Source: Xanthoparmelia taractica (Eukaryota > Ascomycota > Lecanoromycetes > Lecanorales > Parmeliaceae). Taken from it: a DNA stretch of 15,169 nt. The notes below the pieces were generated by a model that saw only the letters and a list, made by a program, of their open reading frames with translations, did not search any database and had not been told where the DNA came from. A program made the position numbers and the translations under genes. Shown here one piece after another: positions 7,627-15,169 of the stretch (position 1 is its first letter; each line of letters opens with the position of its first letter). The stretch spans positions 1-15,169 of the forward strand of contig JANQBS010000543.1 of assembly GCA_033085395.1 (NCBI GenBank), given 5' to 3'.

Positions 7627-8891
7627 ATGGCGGATACAATGTACGAGCGAGCCTGTTCTATCCCACTTACGGAGATGCTAATGTTTAGTAGAAAAGACAC
7701 TCCCTTGAAGGCGGTCCAACTCGAGGCATTGGTAGGGGTCTGTCGACTGCGCATGCAGCACCGTTAGCTGATATTGTGATAGGTCGTCATGAAGATAATA
7801 AAACACTGCTCGCAAACCTTCCCGACAACCGCGACCGGCTTTCTGGTCGGCATGGACAAGGCAGCTAATCTCGAAGTCACCAACTCTTTCCCCTTCCCTA
7901 CCGTCGAAGTACCCCCAACAGATGGCCATCACGATAGCAATGCCGCTTCAAATCTTGCTGCAGCCGCCCCTAGAGCAAAAGCAAATGCCACATACCAAAA
8001 TGAGATGATCAAGAAGCTCAGAGAAGTCAACGTGGATGCCAACAACACTGGATGGTACACCAGCGCCAATCTAGGCAACTTTGTGAATCTCAACACAATT
8101 GAAAACCAGTATTTTTACCAAAAGGAGTTGAATGAGCGGACAGTGGCATTGGTTCATGATGTCAGCAGAAGCTCTCAAGGGAGCCTTAGCCTACGAGCCT
8201 TTAGATTATCACCCTCATTTATGACCGCCTACAAAGAAGCCAAATTCACAACTGAGAGGTATGTCCAATCCTTGTATCTCGATTATCGAGTACGTGCTAA
8301 CATATCCGCGACTGCAGCCTCCAGAAATCGAATCTCCGCTACCAAGATATCCTGCTCGAACTTCCAGTTCAGATCCACAATTCTCATCTCCTGACCTCCT
8401 TCCTACATTCTCTTCCGTCTCAAGTTCCATCAGCGGAAGCACAGGAGTCTCAGCCGCCCACACTCGCCTCTCTCGCGAACACACCGAACCCTCTTTCACC
8501 GAACTTTTCCTCGCTCAATCTCTCAATCGACCCATTCCTCACTCAGACAACCGACCTCCTCCTAGAGAGTATAGAGACACACCACACCGAGCTCAACAAC
8601 TACCAGTACTATCAACGTCAACTTGCACGTGAACAAACCAAGATTAGCGCATGGCAAGCAAAGCGAAAGTCGGAGAATGCGAGCAGGGCATTGGCAAAGC
8701 AGACCCCGTTACCAGAGGATGAATGGCAGAGGTTGTTTAAATTACCGCAGGAGCCAGGGAGATTAGATACTCTGTTGAACAGTAGACAGATCGAGCAGTA
8801 TGCGAGGCAAGTAGATGGGTTTGCCGCAGGAGTTTCGGGCAAGATGTTTGCTGTAAGGGGCAATCTCCTACCCGGAGCTGGAGAAGGATGA
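7627..8891 (+). CDS. eIF3h: Translation initiation factor eIF3 subunit h
   Basis: eIF3h is a non-catalytic MPN-domain subunit of the eIF3 complex, which scaffolds 43S/48S ribosomal initiation complexes in the cytoplasm. Four coding exons (7627-7640, 7689-7731, 7783-8258, 8318-8891) join in frame to give 368 aa. Introns are 48, 51, 51 wait-free and 59 nt in the order 7641-7688, 7732-7782 and 8259-8317. The spliced N-terminus MADTIRKDTPLKAVQLEAL leads into VVMKIIKHCSQTFPTTATG. The MPN core includes GWYTSANLGNFVN and ENQYFYQKELNERTVALVHD. Exon 4 supplies LRYQDILLELPVQIHNSHLL, then a family C-terminal half ending LPEDEWQRLFKLPQ and KMFAVRGNLLPG. The JAMM metalloprotease histidines are absent, as expected for this subunit. 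The first coding exon has only 14 nt; that start is inferred from frame and splice sites. S. cerevisiae lacks this subunit, whereas filamentous fungi keep it. Confidence 0.94.
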
Positions 8892-9365
8892 GTCACTCAA
8901 GAGCGAGACGGGGTTCTGAAATTACTATATTCCGAAATGCACTCGTAGCACCACAGTATTAGAAATAGCTGAACTGGGCTATAGACTCAGGTCTCATGTC
9001 TCCAGACTACGGACAATGTAGAAAAGCCTGAAGACCAATGGGAAGAATACTTTAGATGTGAATAATCTTCGGGCATCAAACCGTGAAAGTCCCCATTGAG
9101 TAAGGTCGAGATCCAGGTTGGCGCTAGTGAAGGCTGGAGAAAATGGAGCCCCTGCCCAACAATCGTGTCAGCTTTTTCCACACCACTCCCACTCCACACC
9201 ACACACCGCATCACACACCAAATTACACCCCACATCACACATCCCATCATCCACGCACAGCCTCGCCTTCATATCTCCCTCTGTCTCTTCGATCTGTCGA
9301 AGATACATCCCTCCATTTCCCTATCTTAGATACTCTGTACACTGAACCCTCACCATACCGCCAAC
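8892..9365. promoter_or_regulatory. Intergenic region with presumed SAHH promoter
   Basis: This lies between the eIF3h stop and the SAHH start, both on the + strand. The upstream part has no visible feature. From about 9175 to 9250 there is a CACA/CCACAC-rich, G-poor tract, followed by CT-rich DNA up to the ATG at 9366. Pyrimidine-rich leaders of this sort are common before highly expressed fungal genes. The overlapping open frames at 9096-9388 are by-products of this simple sequence. No specific transcription-factor site is claimed. Confidence 0.5.
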
Positions 9366-11014
9366 ATGAGCGGACCGCCAGCATCTAAGTACAAGGTCGC
9401 TGATATCGTACGTACAACTTGCAAGGCCAATTGAAGCCTTCCCAATGCATACTTATTCATACTCATCTCTCTCTAGTCACTGTCAGCCTTTGGCCGCCGT
9501 GAGATTGAGCTCGCCGAAAATGAGATGCCCGGTCTTATGGCCACACGGACAAAGTACGCACAAGATCAGCCATTGAAGGGTGCCCGTATCGCAGGATGTC
9601 TACACATGAGTAAGAAATATTAGAAGAAAATCCATTGCAATGCCAACAGTCTGTAGCTATACAGACCGCTGTTCTCATTGAGACACTTACATCTCTCGGA
9701 GCTGAAGTCACTTGGTCGTACGTCTTCACTCCCATACTTGTTTGAGTCCTTAAGCTGAAACACGCGGCTAGATCATGCAACATCTTCTCCACACAAGATC
9801 ATGCTGCTGCAGCCATTGCTGCTGCAGGTACCCCAGTCTTTGCTTGGAAGGGTGAGACCGAGGAAGAATACACCTGGTGCTTGGAGCAACAGCTCGTAGC
9901 GTTCAAAGATGGAAAGTCTCTTAACCTGATCCTGGATGACGGTGGAGACCTGACAGCCCTGGTACACAACAAACATCCCGAGATGCTCAAGGACTGCTAC
10001 GGTGTTTCGGAAGAAACGACCACTGGTGTCCACCACCTGTACCGGATGCTCAAGGGGAAAGGCCTTCTTGTACCTGCTGTCAACGTGAACGACTCTGTTA
10101 CCAAGTCGAAATTCGACAACTTATACGGTTGTAGAGAGTCTCTCATTGATGGCATCAAGCGTGCCACAGATGTCATGGTTGCTGGCAAGGTGGCTGTTGT
10201 CGCTGGATTCGGTGATGTCGGCAAAGGTTGCGCACAAGCTTTACATAGCTTTGGGGCCCGAGTCATCGTCACCGAGGTTGATCCTATCAACGCTCTTCAG
10301 GCCGCTGTCTCAGGCTACCAGGTCACGACCATGGAAGACGCTGCACCAGAAGGCCAGATCTTCGTCACTACCACTGGATGCAGAGATATCCTCCTTGGCA
10401 AGCACTTCGAGGTCATGAAGAATGACGCCATCGTGTGCAGTGAGTATTAAGCATTCCAATCTGCAGCTAAGGATCGATGCTAAAGTCGTACCCAGACATT
10501 GGACATTTTGACATCGAGATCGACGTGGCCTGGTTGAAGCAGAATGCCAAATCTATTCAAAACATCAAGCCTCAGGTCGACCGCTACCTCATGAACAACG
10601 GCCGTCACATCATACTTCTTGCCGAAGGTCGCCTTGTCAACCTTGGATGTGCTACCGGTCACTCTTCTTTCGTCATGTCATGCTCCTTCACCAACCAGGT
10701 GCTCGCCCAAATTATGTTGTTCAAGGCCGAGGATGAGGCGTTCGGCAAGCGCTATATAGAGTTCGGTAAGACCGGGAAGAAGGAAATTGGGGTCTATGTC
10801 TTGCCCAAGATCCTAGACGAACAAGTTGCTCTGCTGCATCTGGATCACGTCAACGCTAAGCTATCGAAGCTGTCGGAGGTACAAGCTGAATACTTGGGTC
10901 TGCCCGTCGAGGGACCCTTCAAGAACGACATGTATGTTCATTTCGACCTTTGAAGCATTCCTAGACTTGGTTCGAACCTTTTACTGACGTTCGTTTCACA
11001 GTTATCGCTACTAG
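9366..11014 (+). CDS. SAH1: S-adenosylhomocysteine hydrolase (adenosylhomocysteinase)
   Basis: The enzyme splits S-adenosylhomocysteine into homocysteine and adenosine using bound NAD, relieving product inhibition of methyltransferases. Six coding exons (9366-9407, 9477-9609, 9657-9717, 9772-10439, 10496-10931, 11002-11014) give 450 aa, the family's usual length. Introns are 69, 47, 54, 56 and 70 nt. Visible landmarks are CLHMTIQTAVLIETL, TWSSCNIFSTQDHAAAA across the third junction, NDSVTKSKFDN (from about 185, with the catalytic lysine), the NAD-binding GFGDVG (224-229), CNIGHFDIEIDVAWLK across the fifth exon junction, and GRLVNLGCATGHSSFVMSCS. The last intron (GTATGT donor at 10932, CTGAC branch, TTTCACAG acceptor) joins FKND to IYRY-stop, restoring the conserved YRY tail. 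Reading through instead gives VHFDL and a stop at 10953, which does not match the family. The cellular role is cytosolic methyl-cycle metabolism, and expression is likely high. Confidence 0.97.
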
Positions 11015-12055
11015 ATTTACTACCAAAAAGCATCTACTAATCATTCAACACGATTTACGACGAGATGACAACACAAAAGCATATACCCTTCAACGGCTGT
11101 ATCCCCGTTATCTTAGCGAGCGAGCCATCTCAACAAATGGCCTGAGTTTACCAAAGTGGCGTTTCTAAGTTGGCATTGTCAACCATTGTCACATAGAAGA
11201 AGTGTAAGCATTAGGATCTGGGATCAAAGAGGATAGATGGAAGTGGTAACCAAATGGTCTTTCTTCAACCGGATGTGATGTGCTATAATCCTAGTCGTCC
11301 CATGCCCTGCTAGATCGCTTCAACAGGTCTCGAAATTGAGAAATCTGTACTGTATTGGGGCTGACCATTATCGGCTACCGTTACTGCATTTCATTGCTGT
11401 GAACTGTTTGTTATCCCGAGTGACCCAATCAACGAAAGCATGGCTACAACGAAGCTCCAATATACAATCCTTTCCCTATGAAAGCCAAACAGCATTGCCC
11501 GGCGGCCACTTTCGTAACTTTGATACATCGTACGCTCATAGCACTATTGAAGCCGTCCAAGATCTAGACACATCGCCGTCAGATCAGCAACCGTGTCTGC
11601 AATCGCGAAGCAAGGAATCAAGCGTAACTGGAAGATGTCTTATATCAGATTGAGTGTAATTTTCGGTCTGTCGACATGGGTCCCCTAAAGAAAGGGCCGG
11701 TCCATATTGCAGAATCCATGAGGATGTTCATCGTGTGGGAAGAAGAGGAATGGAAACAGATAGGAAGGTTGTTAAACGGACATGGGGTTAAGGAGTCCGT
11801 CCCGCTTGTTTTTGGACTGAAGGCGATGGGTTCGACGGGTGTTCATGTTGCCCAGCTAGGTGCTCAGTCCGGAGCTCATGCCTCTCGACCCGTGTCTTCT
11901 TGCAGTCTGCGATTCTCCGACTTGATTGCCGGTCCTCGTGGGCGGCGTGCCTCTCATAACAACTTCCATAAATCCGCATGTGCCATGGCAGCCATGACTA
12001 CGACAGCAGTCCTCTCCGTCTATCGTCGAAGACGCCTTTGCTCTCATTGCGCCCA
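11015..12055. other. Long intergenic region, no supported gene
   Basis: About 1 kb separates the SAHH stop from the next supported gene. The open frames at 11336-11653 (+) and 11676-12281 (+) lack recognisable domains. The latter runs antisense through the 12376-12056 gene, so I treat both as chance. The region should hold the SAHH 3' UTR on the left and the 3' UTR of the minus-strand gene on the right. A noncoding or rapidly evolving gene could be hidden here, but nothing in the sequence shows it. Confidence 0.5.
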
Positions 12056-12376
12056 TCACGTCTTTCCTACAGGGGCCTTCCCTTTCTTGTCCGCCATCGC
12101 CTTTCCCGTAGACCTGTCTCCCTGCGTGTATTCAATCTTGATCGTTTCCAACTTTTTCAACACATCGCTCATCTCTTCCTTTGGTATCCTGGGAGGAATG
12201 GAGAACTGCGGCTCCTGTTGGGATTGGACCATGTCGCTGGATTCGGCAGTAGAGTTGTTGGATTCTGTGGTGGAACGTTGAGAAGGGGAAGTAGCATGAC
12301 TTTCTCGTATCAGTTGGGAGTAAGGTTTTCTGGCTTCGTAGTACTCATTGATAAGCTCAACGAGGTCGGAAGCCAT
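12056..12376 (-). CDS. Small hydrophilic protein of unknown function, 106 aa
   Basis: An uninterrupted frame runs from ATG at 12376 to TGA at 12056. The N-terminus MASDLVELINEYYEARKPYS looks like an amphipathic helix. A Ser/Thr/Gln-rich disordered middle follows (about 28-58), then IPPRIPKEEMSDVLKKLETI, another likely helix or short coiled coil, and a lysine-rich end. There is no signal peptide, membrane segment or metal motif. It is divergently paired with the zinc-finger gene, with starts only 164 nt apart. I do not recognise the family; two short helices joined by a disordered linker would suit a small subunit of a protein complex, but that is a guess. Protein-like composition and promoter placement support a real gene. 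Confidence 0.6.
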   Translation of the reverse strand: MASDLVELINEYYEARKPYSQLIRESHATSPSQRSTTESNNSTAESSDMVQSQQEPQFSIPPRIPKEEMSDVLKKLETIKIEYTQGDRSTGKAMADKKGKAPVGKT

Positions 12377-12540
12377 GATATGTGAATAGAAAAGAGAGGT
12401 TTCATGGGATGGAGAATCATTGATATTGAAACTCAGATGTGAAAATAAAAATTAGCGTGTGGACATAGCAATGACGACCCCAACTTCCCCTCGATGAGAA
12501 TCAGCAAGCGTTGACCGTTCCTCGTCAAGAATTTCACACA
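12377..12540. promoter_or_regulatory. Shared divergent promoter
   Basis: The 164 nt between two divergently placed start codons must serve the small minus-strand gene and the zinc-finger gene. It contains the AT-rich patch GAAAATAAAAATTAG at about 12440. No specific factor site is recognised. Confidence 0.5.
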
Positions 12541-13732
12541 ATGGCAGAATCACCAGACATGTCGCCTCTCTCATCCCATGGCTCTAGTGAATTTGGTGAC
12601 GAGGTAAAAGTCGAGGATCGAGAGCAAAGCGCTGATACTCTCCCTTCCCATGATACACACCTCATTCCACCGGCCAAAAGACGCCGTACAGGCCAATACT
12701 CACATCAGTCAACTCCAGCCCCCCTCCATGAAATCCCTGAAGATCTAGGAGATATCTCGTCAGATACCTCAGGAAGCGTACCAGTATCCCCAATGGGTGA
12801 CAAAGTCATGGGATTTCCGGAAGATGAGCCATACGCTTCAGTGCCTTCGGAGCAGGTCACTGTATGCAAATGGCAGGATTGTTCGGTGGGTGATTTAGGC
12901 AATATGGACAATTTGGTGGCGCATTTGCACGATGATCATATTGGCAAGAACAAGAAGAAGTATGCGTGCGAGTGGGACGGGTGCAATCGGAATAGTGCTC
13001 AGGCCAGTGGGTATGCTCTGAAAGCCCATATGCGGAGTCACACCAAGGAGAAACCTTTCTATTGTCAATTGCCTGGTATGCTCTACATAACACCAGATGG
13101 TGCTCTGCTTACCCGCACTAGAATGCGACAAAGCCTTCACACGCTCTGATGCTCTCGCCAAGCATATGAGGACTGTACACGAGACCGAAGCACTACGGCC
13201 TTCTGACCCAGTTCCTAAAAATTACTCGTCAATACCACCTAAACCGCAACGACTAAAGCTCATCGTCAACTCCAGACCTCGCGAGGAAGGCAATGGAGAC
13301 ACCGAAGTCGATGACGATGCCACCATTTACAGCAACACCGACGCGGAAAATGATGATCCACCAGCAGCACCTTTCGAGTATCCAGCAGATGTTCAATTTA
13401 CTGAGGAAGAGCTGGACATGCCTCCAGACCGGCTCTTTAAACTCCTACGGCGGCAGATTCATTGGTCTGAAGAAGATGGGTCTGATTTGCAAGACGAAAT
13501 ACGATCTTTGGAAGCCAAGAGGAAGGGAGAATGGATAGCTAAGGAGCTGATCCTCGCGAACGTCATGGAGGCTGAGATAGCGACGGCTCACGACAAGGGG
13601 GAACATCCTGAGACCGTTCAGAAGCTAGCAGAGGATCTGCCCTTACCGATGCTCCCCATTTCGGGACCTTTGCCATGGTATCGATATTCTGCGAGTCAAC
13701 CAGAGGTGCCACCGGAGATGAGACCTGCTTGA
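12541..13732 (+). CDS. Three-finger C2H2 protein, probably INO80-complex Iec1-like
   Basis: Exons 12541-13075 and 13122-13732 with a 46-nt intron (donor GTATGC, acceptor CACTAG) give 381 aa. Residues 46-49 are KRRR, a likely nuclear signal inside an acidic, disordered N-terminus. Finger 1 (109-133) begins CKWQDC with LVAHLHDDH. Finger 2 (143-167) is CEWDGC...YALKAHMRSH. Finger 3 (175-198) is CQLPEC...FTRSDALAKHMRTVH, and the intron falls between its two cysteines. The C-terminal half is acidic and helical, including FKLLRRQIHWSEEDGSDLQ. The C-x4-C spacing is GLI/ZIC-like. The linker style and the SDALAKHMRTVHETEALRPS segment recall the fungal INO80 chromatin-remodelling subunit Iec1, but I could not check this. 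Alternatively it is an uncharacterised GLI-type transcription factor. It is divergent from the 106-aa gene. Confidence 0.85.
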
Positions 13733-13926
13733 AAGATATCACAAGAGGTTCGAAATAACGAGATTCTGTGAGCTTGTTACGCTAAGCGCTCATACCCCAG
13801 CTGTCATCTCTGACTATCTAGACGGGCAATGAAAATCAGGTGGTTTTGGAGACAAACCCATAGTTTACTAGTGAACATTAGATTCTTCCGATGCTTCCTT
13901 GCTCCTATTGTGGCACATTCTCGGAA

Positions 13927-14166
13927 CTACTTATTCGCAGAATTCTGGTACCATGTATCATTCGGGTCACTGGCAAGGATCTCCCTCGGAACTTCTGTGC
14001 CATCTTTGGGCTTGCTACCCAGCAGTTTCTCTACCAATGGGTTTACTGACCTCCCTTCGGCCTTTGCACCTCCCTCGTACCACGATGTTCTCTTCTCGGA
14101 CCACCATTCAGACTTGCCACCTTCGTCGTCTGTTGCGCTTTCCTTTGCATACTTGGCAAACGGCAT
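13927..14166 (-). CDS. Small Trp-rich hydrophilic protein, 79 aa, unknown
   Basis: One frame runs from ATG at 14166 (context AAAATGC, A at -3) to TAG at 13927. The protein is highly charged with clustered tryptophans: KSEWWSEKRTSWYEGG at about 18-33, then NPLVEKLLGSKPKDGTEVPR and DPNDTWYQNSANK. It has no signal peptide or membrane span. Codon use and the Pro/Gly/Asp turn pattern look like a genuine protein rather than a chance frame. It begins immediately downstream of the decayed NmrA-like gene and in the same frame, though separated by stops, so it could instead be a remnant of a fused or replaced 3' part; nothing in it resembles NmrA. The family is not recognised. Confidence 0.5.
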   Translation of the reverse strand: MPFAKYAKESATDDEGGKSEWWSEKRTSWYEGGAKAEGRSVNPLVEKLLGSKPKDGTEVPREILASDPNDTWYQNSANK

Positions 14167-14193
14167 TTTCTGTTCCTCGCTTCCTTGTCATAG

Positions 14194-14484
14194 CTAACCA
14201 GACACAAACAACGGTTTCTTAACTCCGACAATGGTCTTGTCCAGCGAAGCCCGGTCCTGGTAGTTGGCGTGGCGGAACTAGATGCCTGAGCTCTCGAATT
14301 GCTCTGCAGCCTCTAGGCGAGATGAGCTGGGCGCGTAGTCAGATTTCTGTGCATGCTTCGAGATGTGTCGGACGACGCCACCGCCTAGACCGCCTGTTGC
14401 GCCTGAAAGAAAGCATTTGAGTGTCGTTATGAAAGTGATGACTTTGGCTGTGAGAGGAACGGTCCTACCTATTCATGTGCTCAT
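14194..14484 (-). pseudogene. Truncated NmrA-like NAD(P)-binding protein
   Basis: A first exon from ATG at 14484 reads M-S-T-stop-I, with the in-frame TGA at codon 4. A 66-nt intron (14468-14403, GTAGGA donor, TTTCAG acceptor) then joins to GATGGLGGGVVRHISKHAQK. The glycine-rich GATGGLGG is the Rossmann cofactor loop of NmrA-like atypical SDRs, and the split glycine codon supports the join. EAAEQFESSGI-stop-FRHANYQDRASLDK follows, with TAG at 14280-14278; this matches the family's 'region swap' segment of NmrA-type proteins. GVKKPLFVSG ends at TAG 14196-14194. Only about 75 of roughly 290-300 expected codons are visible, so the 3' part is missing or unrecognisable. Two internal stops make a functional NmrA protein unlikely. 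A start elsewhere would remove the first stop but not the second. Confidence 0.72.
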
Positions 14485-14563
14485 TTTATACCACCTTTTT
14501 TTGGGATATCGGGCTCAAGGCCGTTCAGCTCATCAATCGATCAACACCCGTTATTCTCCTAAT

Positions 14564-14998
14564 CTATGTCCTGGTGAAAGAGCTGCCGAAACCTGATGCC
14601 TTGGACCCTATCCTCCTTATTAAACCCTTCCTTGTCTGATCTTGAATCCTTCTGGGATCCATCCTTTGCCATGAGCCGCCCTGGCTTCTACAGTACAGAT
14701 TGATGACGCCGAGCAAGACCGTAAGTGTTGTACAGATGATTGGGAATATGAATGTTCTGAAGTCTTTCTTCCACCAGAATTCCAGTGACCCTTCGAAAGA
14801 GCCGGCGAAAACAAGTATCGCTCCAACCACCGTAATCCTGGGCCAATAACTGCCATCCTACACTTGAATAAATACTAAGAGAATCTTTTTAATTTCGAGT
14901 CTCGAGAGACAACTTACGTAGCCGTATCTACTTCTTTGTAATGCACGATAGATCGTCCGTCCTTCTCCCATATTCTGTAAAGTGGCTTTCTCAGCCAT
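14564..14998 (-). CDS. Small two-pass membrane protein, unknown, 124 aa
   Basis: Two exons, 14998-14918 and 14857-14564, are joined by a 60-nt intron with donor GTAAGT and acceptor GTGTAG. The N-terminus MAEKATLQNMGEGRTIYRAL is hydrophilic and the junction reads RYGY-DGSYWPR. Predicted membrane segments are at about 35-52 (ITVVGAILVFAGSF) and 62-83 (FIFPIICTTLTVLLGVINLY). A short polar loop with EFWWKKDFR lies between them, and the basic tail (MDPRRIQDQTRKGLIRRIG) probably faces the cytosol by the positive-inside rule. There is no cleavable signal peptide. I do not recognise a family; small organelle-membrane or ER proteins often look like this. The frame without the intron begins only at 14830 and would lose the N-terminus, so the spliced model is preferred. 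Confidence 0.68.
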
Positions 14999-15141
14999 TT
15001 GTTTTGCTTCGCGAAGAGTTCGATTGCAATTGAGGGCGCGAAATTGAAACTAGTAGCTTTTAGAAGAGTCTACTCCGTACACAGGTTTCAACTAATATGT
15101 GCTGGGGGCGCGGGCTACCCAGTAGTGGAAAGCTTGCTGAG

Positions 15142-15149
15142 TCACGTGA
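15142..15149. promoter_or_regulatory. TCACGTGA palindrome (bHLH/Cbf1-type E-box)
   Basis: The perfect 8-bp palindrome TCACGTGA lies about 145 nt upstream of the start of the membrane-protein gene. It is the core recognised by bHLH factors such as Cbf1 and Pho4 in yeasts. Whether it serves this gene or one beyond the window edge cannot be seen. Confidence 0.4.
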
Positions 15150-15169
15150 TATCGCGACTGCAGGCGTAT

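Noticed and set aside
10932..10953. SAHH ending at the in-frame stop at 10953
   Set aside because: The resulting tail does not match the family, while a good intron restores YRY and the expected 450-aa length.
4265..11014. Dedicated methyl-cycle gene cluster linking TRM11 and SAHH
   Set aside because: The link is biochemical only. An SDR pseudogene and eIF3h lie between them, orientations differ, and fungal housekeeping neighbours are commonly unrelated.
11676..12281. 201-codon plus-strand ORF
   Set aside because: It overlaps the 12376-12056 gene antisense and shows no domain. The minus-strand product looks more protein-like and has a better promoter position.
1..15169. CRISPR array, rRNA, phage or bacterial mobile element
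   Set aside because: No regularly spaced repeats, rRNA core motifs, integrase or transposase domains were seen, and intron-rich genes show a eukaryotic source.

Overview
The window comes from a nuclear genome of a filamentous ascomycete (Pezizomycotina; Leotiomycetes is plausible but not proven). Protein-coding genes are interrupted by short introns of 46-105 nt. Their donors are mostly GTATGT, GTACGT or GTGAGT, and CTAAC/CTGAC-like branch sites sit close to the AG. Genes lie on both strands without operons, and the far left is AT-rich decayed DNA of the kind left by repeat-induced point mutation (RIP).

Layout: 1-1098 is AT-rich and contains a mutated transposon-like reading frame. 1099-2043 has no recognisable gene but holds a short G-rich tandem repeat and two small inverted repeats. 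Two tRNA-Gly(GCC) genes follow (2044-2121 and 2372-2450). Their mature parts are identical, and each carries a very short intron (7 and 8 nt). A HIT-family nucleotide hydrolase/transferase with a C-terminal SKL peroxisomal signal (2993-3901, +) converges on TRM11, the tRNA guanosine-10 N2-methyltransferase catalytic subunit (6051-4265, -, four exons, with a coiled-coil tail). A broken short-chain dehydrogenase (7033-6295, -) follows, then eIF3 subunit h (7627-8891, +, four coding exons) and S-adenosylhomocysteine hydrolase (9366-11014, +, six coding exons). A small unknown gene (12376-12056, -) is divergent from a three-finger C2H2 protein resembling the fungal INO80-complex finger protein Iec1 (12541-13732, +). 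The right end holds a 79-codon unknown ORF (14166-13927, -), the decayed 5' half of an NmrA-like Rossmann-fold gene (14484-14194, -) and a small two-pass membrane protein (14998-14564, -).

Most intact genes are housekeeping genes of translation, tRNA modification and methyl metabolism. TRM11 uses S-adenosylmethionine and yields S-adenosylhomocysteine, which SAHH removes; the tRNA-Gly genes have the G10 that Trm11-type enzymes modify. This link is biochemical, and I see no evidence that it is a cluster. I found no new multi-gene system. The observations most worth checking are the tiny-intron tRNA pair, the peroxisomal HIT protein, the coiled-coil tail on Trm11, the microexons in eIF3h and SAHH, two separate NAD(P)-oxidoreductase pseudogenes and three small unrecognised proteins. 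All exon joins were worked out by eye from splice motifs, reading frame and remembered family conservation.
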